A DNA stretch of 64,000 bases from Micromussa lordhowensis (GCA_964020085.1 CAXHUQ010000685.1:1-64000); one strand, 5' to 3'; positions 8,813 through 23,534 are shown, numbered from the stretch's first letter. A program made the numbers and translations. Notes: generated by a model from the sequence alone, not told the origin.

Positions 8813-10046
8813 TTCTTGTGAAGAAATGTCTAACTAAGGTGATATGTTTTATTTAGAGACGGCTGAGACATTTGATAGATTCCAGCAATGCACCAAGGAA
8901 ATGTTTTCCGTTACGTTTAAATCATTTCCTTAAAACCGGTTTGACCTGATCCCAACGAGCTATGTCCGCCATTTTGAATCATCAAATCCAACCGGTCTGG
9001 AACCCAGTCTGACCGGTTTGACAGTGCACCCTCATTGGTTCTCAGACAAGTCTTTGTTCTTTCTCTATATAAGCGCGATATCACCCGGATGGTTGGGCGG
9101 TACGTTCACTCCACTACAACACACACATCTCTCTTAAAAACTCATGCAATATTCAATAATAAAACTCTTAAAACAATACATGTTTAACAGTATTCTCTCT
9201 CTCAATTTCCTTCACATGTACCTACATGGCCTGCATCTGAATGTGAATGCAGGTTCATAATGGGGAGAAAGCGTGCAAGACTTTCATGCCAAATGGACAG
9301 CGAGATCTTTGAGTCCTCAGCTTCTTCCGCTATAGTTTTCCCCTTCTTCTGGCCTCTTCTATAAAATGTTCTCCACAATCAAACTAGCAACACCACATTC
9401 TATCGCGCGCGCAAGATCGCAACGTTTATTATGACACAGTCACTTTAGTCTTCAGAACAAATTCAGGTTTTCCGTTGTGGCTGGAGTTTCGGCTGTCAAC
9501 ACAGAAAATGTTTTTCGTCACTTGCTGGTTAGCGTTCAGTGCTGTCAGCAATGTCATTGGACACTTTACTAAGAATCGCTGCGATGAAAGGTAAGGGTAA
9601 ATAACAAAGATAATACTTTTCTAATGTCGAATGAGGGGGAAAAAAAAACTATTTGAACTCCGCAAACTGCTTCTCCAATGGCAGCGGCTTGTTGTAAAAG
9701 TTCCACGACTTTAGTTTTTTGTTAGTATTATCGCAAGAAGAAGCAACTTTCAAGATTTATTTTATTAATATTCTAAATTGCGTTTACAAAATATAATGAG
9801 ACCAGCCGTTATGAGAAGAAAGATCAGTTTGCCTTATCGGTGGACAGTGTAAACAAAAGGGTCGCGTGGCGAGTTGGCGCGGAACATTTGTTGCTGGTTT
9901 TCAGTGCCACGCCATTCAAAATATAAATCAAAACTGTTCAGTAGATGAAGTCCAGAATCTGAGAAAAGAAAGAAGGTAACTATGGCAAAGACTCTCGCCA
10001 AGATCCAGGTCACAGCAATTTTTCTTCTGCAAGATATGCGGAGAAG

Positions 10047-10084
<38 letters not shown>

Positions 10085-10283
10085 CGCCCATCCGGATGGG
10101 CACCAACATGGCGGCCGGAAACCAACAGAAACATCTTTCACTGAGGTTTGCTACAAAAGGAGAAATTTATCTCTCGAGGAACTCAAAAACGATTAAAATA
10201 ATACGAGCCAGAGTAATTGCGAATTAAAGCTCAAATGATTTCGATTAGGACAGTGTAACAATAGGTAGTTGTTCTAACTTATG
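8813..10283 (+). repeat. Array unit 7 (zone II)
   Basis: Carries TTTTATTTAGAG and CATTTCCTT, a pair shared with units 14 and 17 only. The private change GGTCTGGAACC alters the second ACCGGT region. Palindrome base G. Confidence 0.97.
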
Positions 10284-11522
10284 TTCTTGTGAAGAAATGT
10301 CTAACTAAGGTGATATGTTTTGTTTAGAGACGGCTGAGACATTTGATATATAGATTCCAGCAATGCACCAAGGAAATGTTTTCCGTTACGTTTAAATCAT
10401 CTCCTTAAAACCGGTTTGACCTGATCCCAACGAGCTATGTCCGCCATTTTGAATCATCAAATCCAACCGGTCTCGAACCCAGTCTGACCGGTTTGACAGT
10501 GCACCCTCATTGGTTCTCAGACAAGTCTTTGTTCTTTCTCTATATAAGCGCGATATCACCCGGATGGTTGGGCAGTACGTTCACTCCACTACAACACACA
10601 CATCTCTCTTAAAAACTCATGCAATATTCAATAATAAAACTCTTAAAACAATACATGTTTAACAGTATTCTCTCTCTCAATTTCCTTCACATGTACCTAC
10701 ATGGCCTGCATCTGAATGTGAATGCAGGTTCATAATGGGGAGAAAGCGTGCAAGACTTTCATGCCAAATGGACAGCGAGATCTTTGAGTCCTCAGCTTCT
10801 TCCGCTATAGTTTTCCCCTTCTTCTGGCCTCTTCTATAAAATGTTCTCCACAATTAAACTAGCAACACCACATTCTATCGCGCGCGCAAGATCGCAACGT
10901 TTATTATGACACAGTCACTTTAGTCTTCAGAACAAATTAAGGTTTTCCGTTGTGGCTGGAGTTTCGGCTGTCAACACAGAAAATGTTTTTCGTCACTTGC
11001 TGGTTAGCGTTCAGTGCTGTCAGCAATGTCATTGGACACTTTACTAAGAATCGCTGCGATGAAAGGTAAGGGTAAATAACAAAGATAATACTTTTCTAAT
11101 GTCGAATGAGGGGGAAAAAAAAAACTATTTGAACTCCGCAAACTGCTTCTCCAATGGCAGCGGCTTGTTGTAAAAGTTCCACGACTTTAGTTTTTTGTTA
11201 GTATTATCGCAAGAAGAAGCAACTTTCAAGATTTATTTTATTAATATTCTAAATTGCGTTTACAAAATATAATGAGACCAGCCGTTATGAGAAGAAAGAT
11301 CAGTTTGCCTTATCGGTGGACAGTGTAAACAAAAGGGTCGCGTGGCGAGTTGGCGCGGAACATTTGTTGCTGGTTTTCAGTGCCACGCCATTCAAAATAT
11401 AAATCAAAACTGTTCAGTAGATGAAGTCCAGAATCTGAGAAAAGAAAGAAGGTAACTATGGCAAAGACGCTCGCCAAGATCCAGGTCACAGCAATTTTTC
11501 TTCTGCAAGATATGCGGAGAAG

Positions 11523-11560
<38 letters not shown>

Positions 11561-11759
11561 CGCCCATCCGGATGGACACCAACATGGCGGCCGGAAACCA
11601 ACAGAAACATCTTTCACTGAGGTTTGCTACAAAAGGAGAAATTTATCTCTCGAGGAACTCAAAAACGATTAAAATAATACGAGCCAGAGTAATTGCGAAT
11701 TAAAGCTCAAATGATTTCGATTAGGACAGTGTAACAATAGGTAGTTGTTCTAACTTATG
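10284..11759 (+). repeat. Array unit 8 (zone II)
   Basis: 1476 bp because of a private 4-bp micro-duplication (GATATATAGATTCC, about 10345). GGGCAGTACG is private. It has ATTAAAC, ATTAAGG and GACGCTC. First unit with palindrome base A (GATGGACACC). Confidence 0.97.
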
Positions 11760-12994
11760 TTCTTGTGAAGAAATGTCTAACTAAGGTGATATGTTTTGTT
11801 TAGAGACGGCTGAGACATTTGATAGATTCCAGCAATGCACCAAGGAAATGTTTTCCGTTACGTTTAAATCATCTCCTTAAAACCGGTTTGACCTGATCCC
11901 AACGAGCTATGTCCGCCATTTTGAATCATCAAATCCAACCGGTCTCGAACCCAGTCTGACCGGTTTGACAGTGCACCCTCATTGGTTCTCAGACAAGTCT
12001 TTGTTCTTTCTCTATATAAGCGCGATATCACCCGGATGGTTGGGCGGTACGTTCACTCCACTACAACACACACATCTCTCTTAAAAACTCATGCAATATT
12101 CAATAATAAAACTCTTAAAACAATACATGTTTAACAGTATTCTCTCTCTCAATTTCCTTCACATGTACCTACATGGCCTGCATCTGAATGTGAATGCAGG
12201 TTCATAATGGGGAGAAAGCGTGCAAGACTTTCATGCCAAATGGACAGCGAGATCTTTGAGTCCTCAGCTTCTTCCGCTATAGTTTTCCCCTTCTTCTGGC
12301 CTCTTCTATAAAATGTTCTCCACAATTAAACTAGCAACACCACATTCTATCGCGCGCGCAAGATCGCAACGTTTATTATGACACAGTCACTTTAGTCTTC
12401 AGAACAAATTAAGGTTTTCCGTTGTGGCTGGAGTTTCGGCTGTCAACACAGAAAATGTTTTTCGTCACTTGCTGGTTAGCGTTCAGTGCTGTCAGCAATG
12501 TCATTGGACACTTTACTAAGAATCGCTGCGATGAAAGGTAAGGGTAAATAACAAAGATAATACTTTTCTAATGTCGAATGAGGGGGAAACAAAAAAATAT
12601 TTGAACTCCGCAAACTGCTTCTCCAATGGCAGCGGCTTGTTGTAAAAGTTCCACGACTTTAGTTTTTTGTTAGTATTATCGCAAGAAGAAGCAACTTTCA
12701 AGATTTATTTTATTAATATTCTAAATTGCGTTTACAAAATATAATGAGACCAGCCGTTATGAGAAGAAAGATCAGTTTGCCTTATCGGTGGACAGTGTAA
12801 ACAAAAGGGTCGCGTGGCGAGTTGGCGCGGAACATTTGTTGCTGGTTTTCAGTGCCACGCCATTCAAAATATAAATCAAAACTGTTCAGTAGATGAAGTC
12901 CAGAATCTGCGAAAAGAAAGAAGGTAACTATGGCAAAGACTCTCGCCAAGATCCAGGTCACAGCAATTTTTCTTCTGCAAGATATGCGGAGAAG

Positions 12995-13032
<38 letters not shown>

Positions 13033-13231
13033 CGCCCATCCGGATGGGCACCAACATGGCGGCCGGAAACCAACAGAAACATCTTTCACTGAGGTTTGCT
13101 ACAAAAGGAGAAATTTATCTCTCGAGGAACTCAAAAACGATTAAAATAATACGAGCCAGAGTAATTGCGAATTAAAGCTCAAATGATTTCGATTAGGACA
13201 GTGTAACAATAGGTAGTTGTTCTAACTTATG
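11760..13231 (+). repeat. Array unit 9 (zone II)
   Basis: The homopolymer is interrupted as GGGGGAAACAAAAAAATATTTG, a form shared with units 13 and 33. This opens a 61-codon minus-strand frame that is closed elsewhere. It has AATCTGCGAAAAG, ATTAAAC and ATTAAGG. Palindrome base G. Confidence 0.97.
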
Positions 13232-14466
13232 TTCTTGTGAAGAAATGTCTAACTAAGGTGATATGTTTTGTTTAGAGACGGCTGAGACATTTGATAGATT
13301 CCAGCAATGCACCAAGGAAATGTTTTCCGTTACGTTTAAATCATCTCCTTAAAACCGGTTTGACCTGATCCCAACGAGCTATGTCCGCCATTTTGAATCA
13401 TCAAATCCAACCGGTCTCGAACCCAGTCTGACCGGTTTGACAGTGCACCCTCATTGGTTCTCAGACAAGTCTTTGTTCTTTCTCTATATAAGCGCGATAT
13501 CACCCGGATGGTTGGGCGGTACGTTCACTCCACTACAACACACACATCTCTCTTAAAAACTCATGCAATATTCAATAATAAAACTCTTAAAACAATACAT
13601 GTTTAACAGTATTCTCTCTCTCAATTTCCTTCACATGTACCTACATGGCCTGCATCTGAATGTGAATGGAGGTTCATAATGGGGAGAAAGCGTGCAAGAC
13701 TTTCATGCCAAATGGACAGCGAGATCTTTGAGTCCTCAGCTTCTTCCGCTATAGTTTTCCCCTTCTTCTGGCCTCTTCTATAAAATGTTCTCCACAATCA
13801 AACTAGCAACACCACATTCTATCGCGCGCGCAAGATCGCAACGTTTATTATGACACATTCACTTTAGTCTTCAGAACAAATTCAGGTTTTCCGTTGTGGC
13901 TGGAGTTTCGGCTGTCAACACAGAAAATGTTTTTCCTCACTTGCTGGTTAGCGTTCAGTGCTGTCAGCAATGTCATTGGACACTTTACTAAGAATCGCTG
14001 CGATGAAAGGTAAGGGTAAATAACAAAGATAATACTTTTCTAATGTCGAATGAGGGGGAAAAAAAAAACTATTTGAACTCCGCAAACTGCTTCTCCAATG
14101 GCAGCGGCTTGTTGTAAAAGTTCCACGACTTTAGTTTTTTGTTAGTATTATCGCAAGAAGAAGCAACTTTCAAGATTTATTTTATTAATATTCTAAATTG
14201 CGTTTACAAAATATAATGAGACCAGCCGTTATGAGAAGAAAGATCAGTTTGCCTTATCGGTGGACAGTGTAAACAAAAGGGTCGCGTGGCGAGTTGGCGC
14301 GGAACATTTGTTGCTGGTTTTCAGTGCCACGCCATTCAAAATATAAATCAAAACTGTTCAGTAGATGAAGTCCAGAATCTGAGAAAAGAAAGAAGGTAAC
14401 TATGGCAAAGACGCTCGCCAAGATCCAGGTCACAGCAATTTTTCTTCTGCAAGATATGCGGAGAAG

Positions 14467-14504
<38 letters not shown>

Positions 14505-14703
14505 CGCCCATCCGGATGGACACCAACATGGCGGCCGGAAACCAACAGAAACATCTTTCACTGAGGTTTGCTACAAAAGGAGAAATTTATCTCTCGAGGA
14601 ACTCAAAAACGATTAAAATAATACGAGCCAGAGTAATTGCGAATTAAAGCTCAAATGATTTCGATTAGCACAGTGTAACAATAGGTAGTTGTTCTAACTT
14701 ATG
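13232..14703 (+). repeat. Array unit 10 (zone II)
   Basis: Shares with unit 11 the variants AATGGAGG, ACACATTCAC, TTTTTCCTCAC (Val-to-Leu at peptide residue 4), GACGCTC, palindrome base A and TTAGCACAG. Units 10 and 11 look like a recent single-unit duplication. Confidence 0.97.
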
Positions 14704-15938
14704 TTCTTGTGAAGAAATGTCTAACTAAGGTGATATGTTTTGTTTAGAGACGGCTGAGACATTTGATAGATTCCAGCAATGCACCAAGGAAATGTTTTCC
14801 GTTACGTTTAAATCATCTCCTTAAAACCGGTTTGACCTGATCCCAACGAGCTATGTCCGCCATTTTGAATCATCAAATCCAACCGGTCTCGAACCCAGTC
14901 TGACCGGTTTGACAGTGCACCCTCATTGGTTCTCAGACAAGTCTTTGTTCTTTCTCTATATAAGCGCGATATCACCCGGATGGTTGGGCGGTACGTTCAC
15001 TCCACTACAACACACACATCTCTCTTAAAAACTCATGCAATATTCAATAATAAAACTCTTAAAACAATACATGTTTAACAGTATTCTCTCTCTCAATTTC
15101 CTTCACATGTACCTACATGGCCTGCATCTGAATGTGAATGGAGGTTCATAATGGGGAGAAAGCGTGCAAGACTTTCATGCCAAATGGACAGCGAGATCTT
15201 TGAGTCCTCAGCTTCTTCCGCTATAGTTTTCCCCTTCTTCTGGCCTCTTCTATAAAATGTTCTCCACAATCAAACTAGCAACACCACATTCTATCGCGCG
15301 CGCAAGATCGCAACGTTTATTATGACACATTCACTTTAGTCTTCAGAACAAATTCAGGTTTTCCGTTGTGGCTGGAGTTTCGGCTGTCAACACAGAAAAT
15401 GTTTTTCCTCACTTGCTGGTTAGCGTTCAGTGCTGTCAGCAATGTCATTGGACACTTTACTAAGAATCGCTGCGATGAAAGGTAAGGGTAAATAACAAAG
15501 ATAATACTTTTCTAATGTCGAATGAGGGGGAAAAAAAAAACTATTTGAACTCCGCAAACTGCTTCTCCAATGGCAGCGGCTTGTTGTAAAAGTTCCACGA
15601 CTTTAGTTTTTTGTTAGTATTATCGCAAGAAGAAGCAACTTTCAAGATTTATTTTATTAATATTCTAAATTGCGTTTACAAAATATAATGAGACCAGCCG
15701 TTATGAGAAGAAAGATCAGTTTGCCTTATCGGTGGACAGTGTAAACAAAAGGGTCGCGTGGCGAGTTGGCGCGGAACATTTGTTGCTGGTTTTCAGTGCC
15801 ACGCCATTCAAAATATAAATCAAAACTGTTCAGTAGATGAAGTCCAGAATCTGAGAAAAGAAAGAAGGTAACTATGGCAAAGACGCTCGCCAAGATCCAG
15901 GTCACAGCAATTTTTCTTCTGCAAGATATGCGGAGAAG

Positions 15939-15976
<38 letters not shown>

Positions 15977-16175
15977 CGCCCATCCGGATGGACACCAACA
16001 TGGCGGCCGGAAACCAACAGAAACATCTTTCACTGAGGTTTGCTACAAAAGGAGAAATTTATCTCTCGAGGAACTCAAAAACGATTAAAATAATACGAGC
16101 CAGAGTAATTGCGAATTAAAGCTCAAATGATTTCGATTAGCACAGTGTAACAATAGGTAGTTGTTCTAACTTATG
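14704..16175 (+). repeat. Array unit 11 (zone II)
   Basis: I see no diagnostic difference from unit 10 apart from the length of the G/A tract. It carries the same private set (AATGGAGG, CCTCAC, TTAGCACAG). Confidence 0.97.
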
Positions 16176-17410
16176 TTCTTGTGAAGAAATGTCTAACTAA
16201 GGTGATATGTTTTGTTTAGAGACGGCTGAGACATTTGATAGATTCCAGCAATGCACCAAGGAAATGTTTTCCGTTACGTTTAAATCATCTCCTTAAAACC
16301 GGTTTGACCTGATCCCAACGAGCTATGTCCGCCATTTTGAATCATCAAATCCAACCGGTCTCGAACCCAGTCTGACCGGTTTGACAGTGCACCCTCATTG
16401 GTTCTCAGACAAGTCTTTGTTCTTTCTCTATATAAGCGCGATATCACCCGGATGGTTGGGCGGTACGTTCACTCCACTACAACACACACATCTCTCTTAA
16501 AAACTCATGCAATATTCAATAATAAAACTCTTAAAACAATACATGTTTAACAGTATTCTCTCTCTCAATTTCCTTCACATGTACCTACATGGCCTGCATC
16601 TGAATGTGAATGCAGGTTCATAATGGGGAGAAAGCGTGCAAGACTTTCATGCCAAATGGACAGCGACATCTTTGAGTCCTCAGCTTCTTCCGCTATAGTT
16701 TTCCCCTTCTTCTGGCCTCTTCTATAAAATGTTCTCCACAATTAAACTAGCAACACCACATTCTATCGCGCGCGCAAGATCGCAACGTTTATTATGACAC
16801 AGTCACTTTAGTCTTCAGAACAAATTAAGGTTTTCCGTTGTGGCTGGAGTTTCGGCTGTCAACACAGAAAATGTTTTTCGTCACTTGCTGGTTAGCGTTC
16901 AGTGCTGTCAGCAATGTCATTGGACACTTTACTAAGAATCGCTGCGATGAAAGGTAAGGGTAAATAACAAAGATAATACTTTTCTAATGTCGAATGAGGG
17001 GGAAAAAAAAAACTATTTGAACTCCGCAAACTGCTTCTCCAATGGCAGCGGCTTGTTGTAAAAGTTCCACGACTTTAGTTTTTTGTTAGTATTATCGCAA
17101 GAAGAAGCAACTTTCAAGATTTATTTTATTAATATTCTAAATTGCGTTTACAAAATATAATGAGACCAGCCGTTATGAGAAGAAAGATCAGTTTGCCTTA
17201 TCGGTGGACAGTGTAAACAAAAGGGTCGCGTGGCGAGTTGGCGCGGAACATTTGTTGCTGGTTTTCAGTGCCACGCCATTCAAAATATAAATCAAAACTG
17301 TTCAGTAGATGAAGTCCAGAATCTGAGAAAAGAAAGAAGGTAACTATGGCAAAGACTCTCGCCAAGATCCAGGTCACAGCAATTTTTCTTCTGCAAGATA
17401 TGCGGAGAAG

Positions 17411-17448
<38 letters not shown>

Positions 17449-17647
17449 CGCCCATCCGGATGGACACCAACATGGCGGCCGGAAACCAACAGAAACATCT
17501 TTCACTGAGGTTTGCTACAAAAGGAGAAATTTATCTCTCGAGGAACTCAAAAACGATTAAAATAATACGAGCCAGAGTAATTGCGAATTAAAGCTCAAAT
17601 GATTTCGATTAGGACAGTGTAACAATAGGTAGTTGTTCTAACTTATG
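16176..17647 (+). repeat. Array unit 12 (zone II)
   Basis: Returns to AATGCAGG and GGACAG. First unit with GCGACATC. It has ATTAAAC, ATTAAGG, TGGCAG and palindrome base A. Confidence 0.97.
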
Positions 17648-18882
17648 TTCTTGTGAAGAAATGTCTAACTAAGGTGATATGTTTTGTTTAGAGACGGCTG
17701 AGACATTTGATAGATTCCAGCAATGCACCAAGGAAATGTTTTCCGTTACGTTTAAATCATCTCCTTAAAACCGGTTTGACCTGATCCCAACGAGCTATGT
17801 CCGCCATTTTGAATCATCAAATCCAACCGGTCTCGAACCCAGTCTGACCGGTTTGACAGTGCACCCTCATTGGTTCTCAGACAAGTCTTTGTTCTTTCTC
17901 TATATAAGCGCGATATCACCCGGATGGTTGGGCGGTACGTTCACTCCACTACAACACACACATCTCTCTTAAAAACTCATGCAATATTCAATAATAAAAC
18001 TCTTAAAACAATACATGTTTAACAGTATTCTCTCTCTCAATTTCCTTCACATGTACCTACATGGCCTGCATCTGAATGTGAATGCAGGTTCATAATGGGG
18101 AGAAAGCGTGCAAGACTTTCATGCCAAATGGACAGCGAGATCTTTGAGTCCTCAGCTTCTTCCGCTATAGTTTTCCCCTTCTTCTGGCCTCTTCTATAAA
18201 ATGTTCTCCACAATTAAACTAGCAACACCACATTCTATCGCGCGCGCAAGATCGCAACGTTTATTATGACACAGTCACTTTAGTCTTCAGAACAAATTCA
18301 GGTTTTCCGTTGTGGCTGGAGTTTCGGCTGTCAACACAGAAAATGTTTTTCGTCACTTGCTGGTTAGCGTTCAGTGCTGTCAGCAATGTCATTGGACACT
18401 TTACTAAGAATCGCTGCGATGAAAGGTAAGGGTAAATAACAAAGATAATACTTTTCTAATGTCGAATGAGGGGGAAACAAAAAAATATTTGAACTCCGCA
18501 AACTGCTTCTCCAATGGCAGCGGCTTGTTGTAAAAGTTCCACGACTTTAGTTTTTTGTTAGTATTATCGCAAGAAGAAGCAACTTTCAAGATTTATTTTA
18601 TTAATATTCTAAATTGCGTTTACAAAATATAATGAGACCAGCCGTTATGAGAAGAAAGATCAGTTTGCCTTATCGGTGGACAGTGTAAACAAAAGGGTCG
18701 CGTGGCGAGTTGGCGCGGAACATTTGTTGCTGGTTTTCAGTGCAACGCCATTCAAAATATAAATCAAAACTGTTCAGTAGATGAAGTCCAGAATCTGCGA
18801 AAAGAAAGAAGGTAACTATGGCAAAGACTCTCGCCAAGATCCAGGTCACAGCAATTTTTCTTCTGCAAGATATGCGGAGAAG

Positions 18883-18920
<38 letters not shown>

Positions 18921-19119
18921 CGCCCATCCGGATGGGCACCAACATGGCGGCCGGAAACCAACAGAAACATCTTTCACTGAGGTTTGCTACAAAAGGAGAA
19001 ATTTATCTCTCGAGGAACTCAAAAACGATTAAAATAATACGAGCCAGAGTAATTGCGAATTAAAGCTCAAATGATTTCGATTAGGACAGTGTAACAATAG
19101 GTAGTTGTTCTAACTTATG
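17648..19119 (+). repeat. Array unit 13 (zone II)
   Basis: Has the AAACAAAAAAATATTT tract of unit 9, plus CAGTGCAACGCC and AATCTGCG, which recur together in unit 16. Palindrome base G. This is the first member of a block that reappears at unit 16. Confidence 0.97.
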
Positions 19120-20354
19120 TTCTTGTGAAGAAATGTCTAACTAAGGTGATATGTTTTATTTAGAGACGGCTGAGACATTTGATAGATTCCAGCAATGCAC
19201 CAAGGAAATGTTTTCCGTTACGTTTAAATCATTTCCTTAAAACCGGTTTGACCTGATCCCAACGAGCTATGTCCGCCATTTTGAATCATCAAATCCAACC
19301 GGTCTCGAACCCAGTCTGACCGGTTTGACAGTGCACCCTCATTGGTTCTCAGACAAGTCTTTGTTCTTTCTCTATATAAGCGCGATATCACCCGGATGGT
19401 TGGGCGGTACGTTCACTCCACTACAACACACACATCTCTCTTAAAAACTCATGCAATATTCAATAATAAAACTCTTAAAACAATACATGTTTAACAGTAT
19501 TCTCTATCTCAATTTCCTTCACATGTACCTACATGGCCTGCATCTGAATGTGAATGCAGGTTCATAATGGGGAGAAAGCGTGCAAGACTTTCATGCCAAA
19601 TGGACAGCGACATCTTTGAGTCCTCAGCTTCTTCCGCTATAGTTTTCCCCTTCTTCTGGCCTCTTCTATAAAATGTTCTCCACAATCAAACTAGCAACAC
19701 CACATTCTATCGCGCGCGCAAGATCGCAACGTTTATTATGACACATTCACTTTAGTCTTCAGAACAAATTCAGGTTTTCCGTTGTGGCTGGAGTTTCGGC
19801 TGTCAACACAGAAAATGTTTTTCGTCACTTGCTGGTTAGCGTTCAGTGCTGTCAGCAATGTCATTGGACACTTTACTAAGAATCGCTGCGATGAAAGGTA
19901 AGGGTAAATAACAAAGATAATACTTTTCTAATGTCGAATGAGGGGGAAAAAAAAAACTATTTGAACTCCGCAAACTGCTTCTCCAATGGCAGCGGCTTGT
20001 TGTAAAAGTTCCACGACTTTAGTTTTTTGTTAGTATTATCGCAAGAAGAAGCAACTTTCAAGATTTATTTTATTAATATTCTAAATTGCGTTTACAAAAT
20101 ATAATGAGACCAGCCGTTATGAGAAGAAAGATCAGTTTGCCTTATCGGTGGACAGTGTAAACAAAAGGGTCGCGTGGCGAGTTGGCGCGGAACATTTGTT
20201 GCTGGTTTTCAGTGCCACGCCATTCAAAATATAAATCAAAACTGTTCAGTAGATGAAGTCCAGAATCTGAGAAAAGAAAGAAGGTAACTATGGCAAAGAC
20301 TCTCGCCAAGATCCAGGTCACAGCAATTTTTCTTCTGCAAGATATGCGGAGAAG

Positions 20355-20392
<38 letters not shown>

Positions 20393-20591
20393 CGCCCATC
20401 CGGATGGACACCAACATGGCGGCCGGAAACCAACAGAAACATCTTTCACTGAGGTTTGCTACAAAAGGAGAAATTTATCTCTCGAGGAACTCAAAAACGA
20501 TTAAAATAATACGAGCCAGAGTAATTGCGAATTAAAGCTCAAATGATTTCGATTAGGACAGTGTAACAATAGGTAGTTGTTCTAACTTATG
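19120..20591 (+). repeat. Array unit 14 (zone II)
   Basis: Has TTTTATTTAGAG, CATTTCC and ACACATTCAC, recurring together in unit 17. CTCTATCTC is private. GCGACATC; palindrome base A. Confidence 0.97.
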
Positions 20592-21825
20592 TTCTTGTGA
20601 AGAAATGTCTAACTAAGGTGATATGTTTTGTTTAGAGACGGCTGAGACATTTGATAGATTCCAGCAATGCACCAAGGAAATGTTTTCCGTTACGTTTAAA
20701 TCATCTCCTTAAAACCGGTTTGACCTGATCCCAACGAGCTATGTCCGCCATTTTGAATCATCAAATCCAACCGGTCTCGAACCCAGTCTGACCGGTTTGA
20801 CAGTGCACCCTCATTGCTTCTCAGACAAGTCTTTGTTCTTTTTCTATATAAGCGCGATATCACCCGGATGGTTGGGCGGTACGTTCACTCCACTACAACA
20901 CACACATCTCTCTTAAAAACTCATGCAATATTCAATAATAAAACTCTTAAAACAATACATGTTTAACAGTATTCTCTCTCTCAATTTCCTTCACATGTAC
21001 CTACATGGCCTGCATCTGAATGTGAATGCAGGTTCATAATGGGGAGAAAGCGTGCAAGACTTTCATGCCAAATGGACAGCGACATCTTTGAGTCCTCAGC
21101 TTCTTCCGCTATAGTTTTCCCCTTCTTCTGGCCTCTTCTATAAAATGTTCTCCACAATCAAACTAGCAACACCACATTCTATCGCGCGCGCAAGATCGCA
21201 ACGTTTATTATGACACAGTCACTTTAGTCTTCAGAACAAATTCAGGTTTTCCGTTGTGGCTGGAGTTTCGGCTGTCAACACAAAAAATGTTTTTCGTCAC
21301 TTGCTGGTTAGCGTTTAGTGCTGTCAGCAATGTCATTGGACACTTTACTAAGAATCGCTGCGATGAAAGGTCAGGGTAAATAACAAAGATAATACTTTTC
21401 TAATGTCGAATGAGGGGAAAAAAAAAACTATTTGAACTCCGCAAACTGCTTCTCCCATGGCTGCGGCTTGTTGTAAAAGTTCCACGACTTTAGTTTTTTG
21501 TTAGTATTATCGCAAGAAGAAGCAACTTTCAAGATTTATTTTATTAATATTCTAAACTGCGTTTACAAAATATAATGAGACCAGCCGTTATGAGAAGAAA
21601 GATCAGTTTGCCTTATCGGTGGACAGTGTAAACAAAAGGGTCGCGTGGCGAGTTGGCGCGGAACATTTGTTGCTGGTTTTCAGTGCCACGCCATTCAAAA
21701 TATAAATCAAAACTGTTCAGTAGATGAAGTCCAGAATCTGAGAAAAGAAAGAAGGTAACTATGGCAAAGACTCTCGCCAAGATCCAGGTCACAGCAATTT
21801 TTCTTCTGCAAGATATGCGGAGAAG

Positions 21826-21863
<38 letters not shown>

Positions 21864-22062
21864 CGCCCATCCGGATGGACACCAACATGGCGGCCGGAAA
21901 CCAACAGAAACATCTTTCACTGAGGTTTGCTACAAAAGGAGAAATTTATCTCTCGAGGAACTCAAAAACGATTAAAATAATACGAGCCAGAGTAATTGCG
22001 AATTAAAGCTCAAATGATTTCGATTAGGACAGTGTAACAATAGGTAGTTGTTCTAACTTATG
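20592..22062 (+). repeat. Array unit 15 (zone III, splice-signal-poor type)
   Basis: First unit with CATTGCTTC (CCAAT box lost), TTTTTCTATATAAG, ACACAAAAAATG, GCGTTTAG, AGGTCAGGG, CTGCGG and AAACTGCG. The neighbouring change CTCCCATGG is private. Palindrome base A. Confidence 0.97.
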
Positions 22063-23297
22063 TTCTTGTGAAGAAATGTCTATTTAAGGTGATATGTTTT
22101 GTTTAGAGACGGCTGAGACATTTGATAGATTCCAGCAATGCACCAAGGAAATGTTTTCCGTTACGTTTAAATCATCTCCTTAAAACCGGTTTGACCTGAT
22201 CCCAACAAGCTATGTCCGCCATTTTGAATCATCAAATCCAACCGGTCTCGAACCCAGTCTGACCGGTTTGACAGTGCACCCTCATTGGTTCTCAGACAAG
22301 TCTTTGTTCTTTTTCTATATAAGCGCGATATCACCCGGATGGTTGGGCGGTACGTTCACTCCACTACAACACACACATCTCTCTTAAAAACTCATGCAAT
22401 ATTCAATAATAAAACTCTTAAAACAATACATGTTTAACAGTATTCTCTCTCTCAATTTCCTTCACATGTACCTACATGGCCTGCATCTGAATGTGAATGC
22501 AGGTTCATAATGGGGAGAAAGCGTGCAAGACTTTCATGCCAAATGGACAGCGAGATCTTTGAGTCCTCAGCTTCTTCCGCTATAGTTTTCCCCTTCTTCT
22601 GGCCTCTTCTATAAAATGTTCTCCACAATTAAACTAGCAACACCACATTCTATCGCGCGCGCAAGATCGCAACGTTTATTATGACACAGTCACGTTAGTC
22701 TTCAGAACAAATTCAGGTTTTCCGTTGTGGCTGGAGTTTCGGCTGTCAACACAGAAAATGTTTTTCGTCACTTGCTGGTTAGCGTTCAGTGCTGTCAGCA
22801 ATGTCATTGGACACTTTACTAAGAATCGCTGCGATGAAAGGTAAGGGTAAATAACAAAGATAATACTTTTCTAATGTCGAATGAGGGGGAAACAAAAAAC
22901 TATTTGAACTCCGCAAACTGCTTCTCCAATGGCAGCGGCTTGTTGTAAAAGTTCCACGACTTTAGTTTTTTGTTAGTATTATCGCAAGAAGAAGCAACTT
23001 TCAAGATTTATTTTATTAATATTCTAAATTGCGTTTACAAAATATAATGAGACCAGCCGTTATGAGAAGAAAGATCAGTTTGCCTTATCGGTGGACAGTG
23101 TAAACAAAAGGGTCGCGTGGCGAGTTGGCGCGGAACATTTGTTGCTGGTTTTCAGTGCAACGCCATTCAAAATATAAATCAAAACTGTTCAGTAGATGAA
23201 GTCCAGAATCTGCGAAAAGAAAAAAGGTAACTATGGCAAAGACTCTCGCCAAGATCCAGGTCACAGCAATTTTTCTTCTGCAAGATATGCGGAGAAG

Positions 23298-23335
<38 letters not shown>

Positions 23336-23534
23336 CGCCCATCCGGATGGGCACCAACATGGCGGCCGGAAACCAACAGAAACATCTTTCACTGAGGTTT
23401 GCTACAAAAGGAGAAATTTATCTCTCGAGGAACTCAAAAACGATTAAAATAATACGAGCCAGAGTAATTGCGAATTAAAGCTCAAATGATTTCGATTAGG
23501 ACAGTGTAACAATAGGTAGTTGTTCTGACTTATG
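22063..23534 (+). repeat. Array unit 16 (zone III)
   Basis: Block partner of unit 13 (AAACAAAAAAC tract, GTGCAACGCC, AATCTGCG, base G). It keeps ATTGG but has TTTTTCTATATAAG. Private variants are GTCTATTTAAGG, GTCACGTTAG, GAAAAAAGG and GTTCTGACTT. Confidence 0.97.

Noticed and set aside
12516..12701. 61-codon minus-strand frames at 12516-12701 and 18404-18589
   Set aside because: They exist only where the G/A tract carries the AAAC interruption, and similar reading in other units is out of frame or has amino-acid-changing substitutions at the acceptor site. This is a by-product of tract variation.
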